From JAJDTR01 sp965220415 (lineage in GTDB: Bacteria > Poribacteria > WGA-4E > JAJDTR01): 64,000 nucleotides of DNA. The DNA lies in the NCBI GenBank assembly GCA_965220415.1, contig OZ244829.1, positions 186,001-250,000 of the forward strand, in the 5' to 3' direction. The notes beneath the pieces are model-generated. The model was not told where the DNA came from. It made no database searches and saw only the letters and a program-made list of their open reading frames with translations. The position numbers and the translations under genes are program-made. Shown here one piece after another: positions 16,976 through 26,047 of this stretch. Position 1 is the first letter of the stretch. Each line of letters begins with the position of its first letter.

Positions 16976-18739
16976 TTGGAAACCACTCCCGATATAGCAT
17001 TAATAGAGATGATGCTTGATGGTCAACTCATTTCTAAAACTGATCATCAACGGATTCTAGAGGATATTCGTTCGGCCGGCCTTTCCGCAGAAGAAGCGCT
17101 CTTAAACCATGTTGCGCCGGATACAGTTGCGTTCGCCAAAAAGGGAATGGAATGCGGCGTGTCATGTGTTCGTTTAGAGAACATCGAACCAGATCTTGAG
17201 ACGACGCGGAAGATGCCTGCCGGATTCGCGTACAAAAACAGGATTGTTCCGATTCATTTTGATGGCAAGACGCTCACCGTGGCGATGGCAGATGTGCTAG
17301 ATGTCATGCTGATTGACGAGATTCGCCTCGTGACCGAGTGTGAGATTGAGCCGGTGCTGGCCGGGGAAGATGATGTGGAAGCTGCCATCATCCGCATTTA
17401 TGGGAAAACGGCGGGGGCCATACTTAGCGAGGGAATCAGAGGTCCTGTCGGCGCGGTTTCAACTCTTCAGCGTGAAACAATTGATGATTTCGGCATTGAT
17501 GAGAAGGATCTCAGCCAAGATCCGACCGTTGTACATGCAGTCGATCAGATGATAATTGATGCCGTGCGATTGAACGCGAGCGATATCCACATTGAGCCGT
17601 TTCCCGGTGAATTAAAGATTCGTTTTCGAATCGACGGTGTTCTGGAAGACCAGCCACAGCCTCCTCCACACCTACAATCGGCGATTACTTCGCGTGTCAA
17701 GATTATGGCTGGAATGAACGTTGCGGAGCGGCGTCGACCGCAGGATGGGAAAATTGGAGTCACGGTCGGAAGTGTGGGAAACCGACAGATAGATTTGCGT
17801 GTTTCGACGGTGCCAACGGTTGCCACGTCGCAGGGGGAAAGCCTTGTCTTACGGATTTTAGACCGACAATCGATTTCATTCGGACTGGAAGAACTTGGGT
17901 TAGCCGCGGATAATCTGTCGCATTTTGAACGGTTAATTCGAAAGCCGCACGGCATCATTCTAGCGACGGGACCAACCGGTAGCGGCAAAACGACAACGCT
18001 GTACGCCTGTCTGAAGAAAATAAATACGCCGGAAGTGAAGATTATCACTATCGAAGAACCGGTTGAATATGAACTTGAAGGTATCAATCAAATTCAGGTC
18101 AACCCGGATATTGACGTGACGTTTGCGGCGGGATTGAGACATATCCTACGACAAGATCCGGACAAGGTCTTAGTCGGCGAGATTCGCGACTATGAAACTG
18201 CCGAGATGGCAATTCATACATCATTGACTGGCCATTTGGTCTTCAGCACACTGCACACAAATGACGCACCAGGCGCTATAACACGACTTATCGATATGCA
18301 GGTTGAACCGTATTTGGTGGCTTCGACCATAGAGGGGGTAATAGCACAGCGCCTCGCTCGAAGAGTCTGCCAGAACTGTTGTGAGATGTATCATCCCGCA
18401 GAGCAGCAATTAAAGGAATTCTTCGGTGCTCACGCCCACGAGATTGATTCAAATCTTTTAATTCCACAAGCCGTAGGTTGCAGGGAGTGCCGAGAAAGGG
18501 GATATAGGGGGCGCATCGGCATATTTGAAGTTCTGGTCATGAGTGAGGAGCTTCGAACGATGACATTGCAACACACGTCAACGAGTCAACTTCGTCGTAC
18601 TGCAATTAAAGATGGAATGAAAACCCTTCGCGAGGACGGGTGGAGAAAGGTTGTTGCCGGACATACCACCATAGATGAAATAATTCGGCTTACGCAGGAG
18701 GACGAATCTAGCGAATCCGGTGTTGGACAAATTGTATAA
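16976..18739 (+). CDS. gspE: Type II secretion ATPase GspE
   Basis: The 587-residue cytoplasmic ATPase powers pseudopilus assembly. Residues 20-150 form the GspE N-terminal domain, and the ATPase core follows. Walker A T-G-P-T-G-S-G-K-T-T-T is at about 331, the Asp box has D-P-D-K-V-L-V-G-E-I-R-D, and the His box has H-T-N-D-A. Four cysteines (C-Q-N-C at about 464 and C-R-E-C at about 501) form the zinc-binding insert. The start is TTG 16976, with GAGGAG (16961-16966) 9 bases upstream. As the first gene of a gspE-F-G-H-I-J-K-L-M-D cluster it is T2SS rather than type IV pilus, although PilB is a close relative. Confidence 0.93.
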   Translation: METTPDIALIEMMLDGQLISKTDHQRILEDIRSAGLSAEEALLNHVAPDTVAFAKKGMECGVSCVRLENIEPDLETTRKMPAGFAYKNRIVPIHFDGKTLTVAMADVLDVMLIDEIRLVTECEIEPVLAGEDDVEAAIIRIYGKTAGAILSEGIRGPVGAVSTLQRETIDDFGIDEKDLSQDPTVVHAVDQMIIDAVRLNASDIHIEPFPGELKIRFRIDGVLEDQPQPPPHLQSAITSRVKIMAGMNVAERRRPQDGKIGVTVGSVGNRQIDLRVSTVPTVATSQGESLVLRILDRQSISFGLEELGLAADNLSHFERLIRKPHGIILATGPTGSGKTTTLYACLKKINTPEVKIITIEEPVEYELEGINQIQVNPDIDVTFAAGLRHILRQDPDKVLVGEIRDYETAEMAIHTSLTGHLVFSTLHTNDAPGAITRLIDMQVEPYLVASTIEGVIAQRLARRVCQNCCEMYHPAEQQLKEFFGAHAHEIDSNLLIPQAVGCRECRERGYRGRIGIFEVLVMSEELRTMTLQHTSTSQLRRTAIKDGMKTLREDGWRKVVAGHTTIDEIIRLTQEDESSESGVGQIV

Positions 18740-18891
18740 TATCCACAGCTATGCTTCTATGACTCTTCGTGTACTCGCAATCGCATGTGAACGTAGATTC
18801 AGGAACTGAAACACTCGCCGAGAAATCATAGGTTTGTTGATTTCTTCAATAACCACGTTAAGCCTAAAACATTTAGGGACAAAACCTAACG

Positions 18892-20115
18892 ATGCCCAGA
18901 TTTCGCTACGAAGCTCTTACAAACACCGGCGGGACAGTCAAGAGCGTACAAGATGCGAGTTCCAGAGCGGAGCTTGTGTATCAACTAAAATCGATGGGCT
19001 ATTGGCCTCTGAACATCGTCGAAGACAGTATTGACGAGACAGAGGTTGAACGGTTTCGGATTCCCCTGTTTGCCTCTCGTGTGAAATCAAAGGATGTGGA
19101 ATTTTTCACCTATCAGATGGCAACACTGATCAATGCCCACATCACTCTTCCGCGCGCTTTGGCGGTTACGCTCGAACAGATTGAACATCCGGGATTTCGA
19201 CAGATTGTCGACCAGATTAAATACGACATTGAACACGGTTCTACATTTCATGACGCCCTAAGTCAACACCCGAAGGTTTTTCCGGAGTTGTATGTCAATA
19301 TGGTTAGGGCCGGTGAGTCAGGGGCAGTGCTCGGTGTGGTACTAGAGCGGCTCGCAAAATTCTCGGAACGACAGCGGCTGCTTAAGGCTGAGGTAATCTC
19401 CGCTCTTTTGTATCCGGCAATTCTTTTCACCTTTAGTCTAGGCGTAATAGTTTTCATGGTGTCGGTTGTCATTCCGAGATTTGCCGATATGTTCGCTGAT
19501 CTAGGTGTTGATTTACCCTTGCCAACACAATTTCTGATAGGTTCCGTTGATTTTGTAAAGAGCTATTGGTGGGGGCTGGCAATTGGGGGAACTGCCACTA
19601 TTTTCGGGGTTCTACAATATTCCCGCACCGAAGGCGGAAAACTTATTTTCGACATCGTGAAACTTAAGCTTCCGCTATTGAGAGGCGTTTTCAGCAACTT
19701 TGCGCTCGTGCGCTTCACGCGAACGATGTCAACGTTACTTGAGAACGGCGTGCTGCTACTACCCGCGCTCCGAGTAGTCAAGGGCACGATTGGGAATATG
19801 GTCTATAGCAACGCGATTGCCCAGGCGGAAACGGAGATTGAGCAGGGATCGACTTTGGCGAGAGAACTGCAGGAAAGCGCTGTTTTTCCGCCGTTAGTCG
19901 TTCATATGGTCGGAATCGGAGACGAGTCGGGTAATCCGGAGCAAATGTTAGCTAAGCTTGCTGATTACTATGACTTGGAGGTACAACAAACTTTACAGCG
20001 GTTAACGAGCGCAATCGTACCGCTTGTGATTTTGATTATGGGAGTAATTGTCGGACTAATCGCGGTAGCAATAATACTTCCGGTGTTTAGGGCAAGTACA
20101 TCGCTAGCCGGGTGA
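18892..20115 (+). CDS. gspF: Type II secretion inner-membrane platform protein GspF
   Basis: The 407-residue protein has two repeated T2SSF domains, each with G-E-x-x-G motifs (R-A-G-E-S-G-A-V and G-I-G-D-E-S-G-N). Membrane segments lie near 172-193, 223-241 and 375-400. It forms the inner-membrane platform contacted by GspE. It starts 152 bases after gspE; the ribosome site is weak. Length and layout are typical. Confidence 0.93.
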   Translation: MPRFRYEALTNTGGTVKSVQDASSRAELVYQLKSMGYWPLNIVEDSIDETEVERFRIPLFASRVKSKDVEFFTYQMATLINAHITLPRALAVTLEQIEHPGFRQIVDQIKYDIEHGSTFHDALSQHPKVFPELYVNMVRAGESGAVLGVVLERLAKFSERQRLLKAEVISALLYPAILFTFSLGVIVFMVSVVIPRFADMFADLGVDLPLPTQFLIGSVDFVKSYWWGLAIGGTATIFGVLQYSRTEGGKLIFDIVKLKLPLLRGVFSNFALVRFTRTMSTLLENGVLLLPALRVVKGTIGNMVYSNAIAQAETEIEQGSTLARELQESAVFPPLVVHMVGIGDESGNPEQMLAKLADYYDLEVQQTLQRLTSAIVPLVILIMGVIVGLIAVAIILPVFRASTSLAG

Positions 20116-20149
20116 AAATGGTCGAAAACGGTTCAATAAGGAGAGACAA

Positions 20150-20599
20150 ATGACGATGCAGATAAAAATGGGCGAATCGGGGATGACGCTCATTGAACTT
20201 ACGATTGTGATGGTGATAATAGGGCTCTTGGCGGCGCTTGTTATTCCGCAGTTTCGCGGTGTTGTTGATGACGCGAAACTAAAAACTGCCCAGAGCGAGA
20301 TTCAAGTGTTTGAAGGTGCACTACAACGCTATTCAATTGATGTAGGGGATTATCCGACCTCGGAGCAGGGCTTACGTGCGCTATGGCAAGACTCCAGTCT
20401 CGTATCGGGAAGTTGGAGGGGACCGTATGTATCAAAACCCAAGTTCCAGGACCCCTGGGGAAACGAATACATCTACCGGTATCCCGGTAATCATCAGGGA
20501 TACGATTACGACTTATATTCCTTGGGCAAGGATGGCAAAGAGGGGGGCGACCCGCCTTTCAACGCTGATATCACAAATTGGATTGAGCTAGCCGAGTAA
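20150..20599 (+). CDS. gspG: Major pseudopilin GspG
   Basis: The 149-residue major pseudopilin has a type III prepilin signal reading G-M-T-L-I-E-L after an 11-residue leader. The residue after the cleavage glycine is Met instead of the usual Phe, but Glu at +5 is kept. The C-terminal globular part has the GspG layout: T-S-E-Q-G-L-R-A-L, W-R-G-P-Y, D-P-W-G-N-E-Y-x-Y and D-Y-D-L-Y-S-L-G-K-D-G, the last being the calcium-binding region. AAGGAGA precedes the start. A prepilin peptidase is not encoded in the window. Confidence 0.94.
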   Translation: MTMQIKMGESGMTLIELTIVMVIIGLLAALVIPQFRGVVDDAKLKTAQSEIQVFEGALQRYSIDVGDYPTSEQGLRALWQDSSLVSGSWRGPYVSKPKFQDPWGNEYIYRYPGNHQGYDYDLYSLGKDGKEGGDPPFNADITNWIELAE

Positions 20600-20634
20600 A
20601 TTAAAGATAATTTCGATTTTCTCTTTATGCACTC

Positions 20635-21291
20635 ATGAACCCGACCAGACGCTTGAAGCATTTTAATTTGGAGACAGGATTCACTCTCATTGAAGTCATG
20701 CTAGTTCTCACGTTGATTGTGATACTGTCTTCGGCTACGATGCCATCTCTTCGAGGATTCGCCGGTTCTACCCGGTTAAAATCTTCCGCTTCAGCGATCC
20801 GAGACATGCTACACTTTGCGCGGGACATTGCAATCACGGAAGGAACTACCTACCTCGTTGTCTTCGATCTCGATCAAAACCGCTATTGGTTGGCTTCAAG
20901 TGAAACTTTCGTCGTGTCGGATCTTGCCGCGTCGCTAGGTGCAAACGGATCAAACGCTATCAATCAAACTGAGGTCCGATCGTCCGAATTGAGCCAGCCC
21001 GCCGTTTCGCGCACAAGTATGATTCTTGGTATTCCTCAGAAACCGAATCACAACATCAGCTTGTCACAAATGGTTATCAATCACAATTCCCAAACAAGGC
21101 ATATTCATTCCGGCATTGATTATATCTATTTTTCGCCAACAGGTTCTTCCGAGGAATTAATTTTGTACATTCAGGACCAAGACGCAAATGTTGTATCTAT
21201 CAGTGTCGAAGCAGCCAGCGCCCGTGTGCGTATTCAGGATGTCGGCGCCGAAGAAAGCGAGGCGTTAGGCGTGTTAAGCCCAAGCAATTAA
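20635..21291 (+). CDS. gspH: Minor pseudopilin, GspH-like
   Basis: The 218-residue protein has the prepilin site G-F-T-L-I-E-V and a hydrophobic N-terminal helix after an 18-residue leader. The remainder resembles GspH: R-D-M-L-H-F-A-R-D-I-A-I-T-E-G-T-x-Y is the conserved helix-strand junction of GspH/FimT. It is a little longer than usual, owing to an insertion around residues 95-140. The position after gspG agrees with this call. Function as a pseudopilus tip or shaft component is inferred from the family. Confidence 0.82.
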   Translation: MNPTRRLKHFNLETGFTLIEVMLVLTLIVILSSATMPSLRGFAGSTRLKSSASAIRDMLHFARDIAITEGTTYLVVFDLDQNRYWLASSETFVVSDLAASLGANGSNAINQTEVRSSELSQPAVSRTSMILGIPQKPNHNISLSQMVINHNSQTRHIHSGIDYIYFSPTGSSEELILYIQDQDANVVSISVEAASARVRIQDVGAEESEALGVLSPSN

Positions 21292-21314
21292 GGCATGAAT
21301 TGAAGGGTATGCCC

Positions 21315-21770
21315 ATGCAGTTGCGATCTCCGACTAGAGTTTCATCAAAACCTCGCCAAAACACGGCGCGCGAAGATGGTTTCACGCTCGTGGAAATCTT
21401 GGTGACCTTAACTGTCTTGTCGATAGCCTTGCCGGTGCTGATGTATTCCTTTAGGAATGCCGCCCACGGGCAGGCTCTGTCGGAGAATCAGACTACGGCG
21501 GTGTACCTGCTTAAATTTCGCATGGCGGAAATTGAGTTGGGTGGTTACCCGGATATTGGAGAGAGCGATGGGGAGTTTGGAGAAAATTCGCGTTTTCGTT
21601 GGCACTCTAGCGTTCAAGACGTAACGTCAGATGAAATTCAGAATTTACGGCGCATTACCGTTACCATCACGTGGCAGGAACAAGGGAAAGAGAAGTCGAT
21701 ATCCATGAGTACCTATATGGCGGATCGGACAAATCAGGCACAGGGACAGAGCGGGGGGCCACAGGCTTAG
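21315..21770 (+). CDS. gspI: Minor pseudopilin, GspI-like
   Basis: The 151-residue protein has the prepilin motif G-F-T-L-V-E-I after a leader of about 22 residues. A-x-x-L-K-F-R-M-A-E-I-E and R-x-I-T-V-T-I-T-W-Q-E-Q-G-K agree with GspI. I chose ATG 21315, 7 bases after GAAGGG; TTG 21300 and ATG 21309 are possible earlier starts. It lies between GspH-like and GspJ-like genes, which supports the assignment. Confidence 0.82.
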   Translation: MQLRSPTRVSSKPRQNTAREDGFTLVEILVTLTVLSIALPVLMYSFRNAAHGQALSENQTTAVYLLKFRMAEIELGGYPDIGESDGEFGENSRFRWHSSVQDVTSDEIQNLRRITVTITWQEQGKEKSISMSTYMADRTNQAQGQSGGPQA

Positions 21771-21780
21771 AGAAGAGAGA

Positions 21781-22695
21781 ATGAGCACACGGAAAACGGT
21801 AACAGGAAAGCTGGCTAACCCGCATATCGGTGCAAGACTCAACACGGCGGAACGCGGGTTCACGCTTATAGAACTGTTGATAGGTGTAACCGTTCTAGTC
21901 ATTGTGGGCGGGGTTGCCTACAAGGTGTTCGATGCTTCGGTAGATGTTTACCGCAATTCCGAAACTCGGATGGTTATGGCGCAAAAATGTCGGGTCGCAT
22001 TGGATTTTCTGAGTAAGGATTTGAGTAATATCTATGCGGTGCAACAGGATGATTCACTCGTTCTCATTTCGCAGGATAATCGGGACGAATCAGGCGATAG
22101 AGACATCATTAGCTTTGTCACGCTTCTGCACACCGATCCGGATCCTTTCCTCGAGCAACTGAACCAGGGATTGGAAACTGGTCAGAGCGAGGAATCAGTG
22201 CCGATAAGTGATGTACAGCGTGTCGCTTACTATGTTGGTCCCGATTTGGCGCAATCAGAAGCCGAATCTGCGAGCCAGCGGACCGATTTGACCATCGGAG
22301 AGGGCAGTGATAATCTTGTTCTCTCGCGGGTTGCAACGAACTCTATTGACCCGGAGACGGTTGTCGCTTCTCTTTTCAATTCTGGAACAATTCCCACAGA
22401 GGACGAAAACGGGGACCCTATTCATGTCGAGATTGTCCAAATAATAGATCGCATTTCATCATTCGATCTCAAATACTCGGATGGCGAAGATTGGTACGAG
22501 TCGTGGGAAGACACCAATGCCATTCCAAAAGCTGTTCAGATTCTAATCGCGGTGCTGGCGGAGAACAATAGTCGGGTAGGTCAGAATCCGGGACATAACA
22601 CGATGACTCAGTCGACAATGATTTATCTACCTATGAGCGCCAATTTCGGAGGGCAAGGTGCCGGCGGACAGCCCGGAGGAACATCAAGCGGTTGA
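21781..22695 (+). CDS. gspJ: Minor pseudopilin, GspJ-like
   Basis: The 304-residue protein has the prepilin motif G-F-T-L-I-E-L after a 22-residue leader, then a long soluble domain. R-V-A-L-D-F-L-S-K-D-L is the helix found in GspJ near residue 75. D-L-K-Y-S-D-G-E-D-W-Y-x-S-W is the conserved GspJ strand, followed by A-I-P-K-A-V-Q-I-L-I. The end is Gly/Gln-rich. It is longer than typical (about 200-230). An AGAGAAGAGAG purine tract precedes ATG 21781. Confidence 0.85.
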   Translation: MSTRKTVTGKLANPHIGARLNTAERGFTLIELLIGVTVLVIVGGVAYKVFDASVDVYRNSETRMVMAQKCRVALDFLSKDLSNIYAVQQDDSLVLISQDNRDESGDRDIISFVTLLHTDPDPFLEQLNQGLETGQSEESVPISDVQRVAYYVGPDLAQSEAESASQRTDLTIGEGSDNLVLSRVATNSIDPETVVASLFNSGTIPTEDENGDPIHVEIVQIIDRISSFDLKYSDGEDWYESWEDTNAIPKAVQILIAVLAENNSRVGQNPGHNTMTQSTMIYLPMSANFGGQGAGGQPGGTSSG

Positions 22696-22725
22696 AGCAA
22701 TACCGCGGAAGACAGGTTACGTGCC

Positions 22726-24183
22726 ATGCTTTGCCTTTCCCGTCCCACTCCAAGCATGTTAAGGAAGATGCGCCGTTCATCAAATGAACGCGGTCTTTCT
22801 CTCGTCGCCACGCTCTGGATTTTGACGATTCTTTCCGTGTTGGCAACACAGTTGCTCCACTCCATTTATCTTGAACGTCGTGTTCAGGCCAACTTTACAG
22901 ATCGAACGAAATACAACTTTGCCGCGAAGGCGGGATTCGAGCATACGATTGCGGTGCTTCGTGGGGATAGAACACCGTTTGATTCGCTTGGAGAAGACTG
23001 GGCGTCTACCGTGGAGGGTAGCATTGAAGATGGTATAACTGACGGGGCTTTGCTCACCTATCAGGTGAATATTATCGACGAAAGTTCGAAGATGAATGTC
23101 AATACTGTCGAGGTAGACACAATTCAGAGACTCTTGGATTCAATCGGTTATGAGAATGTTCAATCTCCCAATCAATCGCTTGCCGATTCAATCGTCGCTA
23201 GCCGCCCTTTCCGAACTGTGCGCGACCTCGCGAAGGTCCCGGGGATGACCACAACGCTTCTCTACGGCAGGCAACAGCCAAGTGTTGGAGGTCTAACTAT
23301 TGAGGAATCTGAAACACAGAATATTCCGGGACTGATTGAGATTACAACGGTCCATTCGGTTGATACGAACACAGATGCGAGCGGCCAAACACGCCTCAAT
23401 ATCAAGAACGCTGAATCGCAGCAACTGGTGCAACTTCGAGGGAATAACAATCAACCTGTCTTCAGTCAAGGTGAGGCAGATTCTCTCATCCAACAACGTG
23501 ATTCGATTGGGAATATCGGCGATGTTCTCAATCTTAAAGCTATCACGGAACAAACCTTCAACAGCATTCGAGACAGGATTCGCACTGATGGCGGCGAGGA
23601 TAGTGAAGGAATGGTGAACATAAACACTGCCGATGCGAATGAATTGCAAACGCTTGATGGCATTGATGAGGGTATTGCCAATCGGATTATCGATCACCGC
23701 AACACTCAGGGTAACTTCCAGAATGTCGATGCGATCAAGGATGTGAATCTTGTCACCGCAAATGAGTTCAAAAGTATCGTTGACAAAATCTCCACAACCG
23801 ACGACGAGTTATTAAACGGTCTAATTAACGTCAATACCGCCTCATTAGAGATTCTGCAGCTCTTGCCCGGGATGGATGAGTCCAAAGCCCAGGCGATAAT
23901 CACCCGCAGAGAGTCCGAACCCGAAAATAACCAGCAGACTCAAGCGCAATCGCAGGATGAAATTGAAGGCAATCCCTTTACAGATGTTGGTCAGCTCCTC
24001 GATGTGGAGGGTATCGACCCAAACACATTTCAGCAGATAGCGGGACTCGTTACGTATCGGTCACATGGATTTCTAGTCGAAGCAGCCGGGATTGACGCTC
24101 GAGGGCGAGCAATCGCGTCATGTACTGGAGTAGTCGATCGGACCGGACAAGCAGTCACAGTTAAGTATTGGCGACAGAATTAG
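22726..24183 (+). CDS. gspK: Pseudopilus tip protein GspK with repeated helix-hairpin-helix motifs
   Basis: The 485-residue protein has a GspK-type leader and helix (R-G-L-S-L-V-A-T-L-W) without Glu at +5, as usual for GspK, then Y-x-A-A-K-A-G-F-E. Three N-(V/I)-N-T motifs are spaced along it: M-N-V-N-T at about 123, V-N-I-N-T-A at about 297 and I-N-V-N-T-A at about 365. The second and third have the ComEA-type helix-hairpin-helix context (E-L-Q-T-L-D-G-I-D-E-G-I-A and E-I-L-Q-L-L-P-G-M). The protein is longer than common GspK (300-330) because of these repeats. It should sit at the pseudopilus tip with the GspH-J-like proteins. Confidence 0.85.
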   Translation: MLCLSRPTPSMLRKMRRSSNERGLSLVATLWILTILSVLATQLLHSIYLERRVQANFTDRTKYNFAAKAGFEHTIAVLRGDRTPFDSLGEDWASTVEGSIEDGITDGALLTYQVNIIDESSKMNVNTVEVDTIQRLLDSIGYENVQSPNQSLADSIVASRPFRTVRDLAKVPGMTTTLLYGRQQPSVGGLTIEESETQNIPGLIEITTVHSVDTNTDASGQTRLNIKNAESQQLVQLRGNNNQPVFSQGEADSLIQQRDSIGNIGDVLNLKAITEQTFNSIRDRIRTDGGEDSEGMVNINTADANELQTLDGIDEGIANRIIDHRNTQGNFQNVDAIKDVNLVTANEFKSIVDKISTTDDELLNGLINVNTASLEILQLLPGMDESKAQAIITRRESEPENNQQTQAQSQDEIEGNPFTDVGQLLDVEGIDPNTFQQIAGLVTYRSHGFLVEAAGIDARGRAIASCTGVVDRTGQAVTVKYWRQN

Positions 24184-24205
24184 CCCTGGTACCAAGCAGG
24201 TCAAG

Positions 24206-25972
24206 ATGGCGAAAAATCTAGTCATAGCTGTAGATATCGGTACAAACACAGTCAAGGTAGTACAGTTTGCCCTAAGCTCGTCGGAGATACGGCTTATCAG
24301 AACGAGTGTTGCCAGCTATCCACGTGAGAGTGCCGCCGGAGATGTAGATGCAGAAACGATATCACGCACTTTTGAAGAACTGTGGCAAGAGGTCAAAGGA
24401 GGGAAGCACACGGTCTTATTGTCGATTCCCAGACTGTTGGTAACAACCCGTCGATTGTCGGACTTTCCAGCGGCGGCAAGCGACGAGCAGTTGTCCAATT
24501 TAGTATCCATGCAGGGTGAAACCGAGATTCCCTTTAGCGCAGATAACGCCATTTTCGACTACCATGATGTTCGCCGCAGGGAAAATGGAATTTCCGTAGA
24601 GCTAGTTGCCGCAAAACGCGAAAGCGTGCAGGGATACATTGATTATCTACAATCAATTGACGTGGTACCGACGGGAATCATTCCGTCAGCGATGGCAACC
24701 GCTGCGTTAGCACGGCCTCTCCTTGGTGGGAATGCGCCTGAGCAGACTACGATGATTGTCGATATTGGGGCGGGCAACACGGATATATGTTTGTTTCAAG
24801 GGCAGACGCTTGGCTTTTCTCGAAGTTTTTCGATCGGCGGCAACGATTTAACACTTCGCTATCACGATGAAGTTGGCGGTGATTTTGAGTTTGCCGAGCA
24901 GATAAAGCTGGGACGTTGCGGGCTAGACCAAGAATCGGCAGATCGAATCCCTACCTACCAATGGGCCGAACAGTTGCTAACACAAGTTCAACAATCAATC
25001 GGGGCGGCACGACGAGAATTAGAGTCCTCCTCGTCGGTCAACGTGGACGAAATCTGGATTTGTGGCGGTGGAGCGCAAGTTGCCGGATTGCCAGATTACT
25101 TCGCAAACCGGCTTGGAATTGCTACGAAGAACTGGAATCCGCTAGATGCTTTCAGCAAACAGGGCGGGAAGATCGACACGGCGCCTATTGGCAGTGTTGG
25201 CAGCACACTTGCTGTTGCGCTGGGGCTGGGCATGAATGCGGCTACGGACGCAATTACTCTAGATTTGTTGCCCCGAGAAGAAAAGGTCAAGTTGACGCAG
25301 AGCGAACAGAGGAGACGTTTGATATACAGCTTTGCCGCAGGCGCAGTTCTATTAGCGGGCATTGGGCTTGGCGCGGTGACGTTTAGCAGATCGCAGCGGA
25401 TGGAAAACGCAGTTTTAGACGAACAGATACAGTACGTCGCACAATCGGAATCGCGAGCGAAACAGAGGCTCGCCAAAAACTTGGCGACTGCCGACCTTCT
25501 GACACCCCGCGTGTCGGTGCTGGACATTCTGCGCGTATTGAGCCTACGATTTTCTGATCGTACGAAGGTTGCTTGGACCAACTTCCAAATCAGTCGCTTG
25601 GATGAACTTGACACGGCGAAGATTACGTTCAATATTGAAGCCAGATCTCACGGCGATGTAAGCGAAATGATTCGAGTGATGGGACAATCGGGACTGTTCA
25701 CCAACATAAAATCAGGGGACGTTACAAGCGTTAAGCGTGAAAGAGAGGTGTTTTTTCAAACTCAAGTCGTATGTAATCTGTCCCCGGATGCTCCGCAGTT
25801 GTTCGCACAGACTCGTTTCCCCGGCACAGTAGCCGGAATGCAAGACCATGCAGAAGACAAGCTAGTACAATCGGCCAAGAAAACGACTGTAGAACGTCCA
25901 CAGTCACCAAACGCGGAAGCTAGGTTGTTGGTAGAATCTCAAGATGAACCCAACGTTAGTGGCAGTAGATGA
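24206..25972 (+). CDS. gspL: GspL-like protein: PilM-type actin fold plus membrane anchor and PilN-like domain
   Basis: Residues 1-345 of this 588-residue protein are a PilM/GspL actin-like domain: A-V-D-I-G-T-N-T-V-K-V near the start and I-V-D-I-G-A-G-N-T-D-I further on, both nucleotide-binding phosphate loops. A single membrane helix follows at about 372-394, and the rest is periplasmic, with a PilN/GspL-like ferredoxin fold probable around 430-510. In many bacteria PilM and PilN are separate; this single-chain form is the GspL arrangement. It should link GspE in the cytoplasm with the periplasmic GspM-like partner encoded next. The ribosome site is weak. Confidence 0.82.
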   Translation: MAKNLVIAVDIGTNTVKVVQFALSSSEIRLIRTSVASYPRESAAGDVDAETISRTFEELWQEVKGGKHTVLLSIPRLLVTTRRLSDFPAAASDEQLSNLVSMQGETEIPFSADNAIFDYHDVRRRENGISVELVAAKRESVQGYIDYLQSIDVVPTGIIPSAMATAALARPLLGGNAPEQTTMIVDIGAGNTDICLFQGQTLGFSRSFSIGGNDLTLRYHDEVGGDFEFAEQIKLGRCGLDQESADRIPTYQWAEQLLTQVQQSIGAARRELESSSSVNVDEIWICGGGAQVAGLPDYFANRLGIATKNWNPLDAFSKQGGKIDTAPIGSVGSTLAVALGLGMNAATDAITLDLLPREEKVKLTQSEQRRRLIYSFAAGAVLLAGIGLGAVTFSRSQRMENAVLDEQIQYVAQSESRAKQRLAKNLATADLLTPRVSVLDILRVLSLRFSDRTKVAWTNFQISRLDELDTAKITFNIEARSHGDVSEMIRVMGQSGLFTNIKSGDVTSVKREREVFFQTQVVCNLSPDAPQLFAQTRFPGTVAGMQDHAEDKLVQSAKKTTVERPQSPNAEARLLVESQDEPNVSGSR

Positions 25973-26047
25973 AATGGCGGTCTTTGAATGCTTTGGTGTT
26001 GAACGTCACACGCGGGTATATTGAGACATTAACCAAATGTGGGCACG

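Noticed and set aside
17545..18087. Minus-strand frame of 180 codons
   Set aside because: It lies opposite gspE over its whole length and has a composition typical of antisense shadow.
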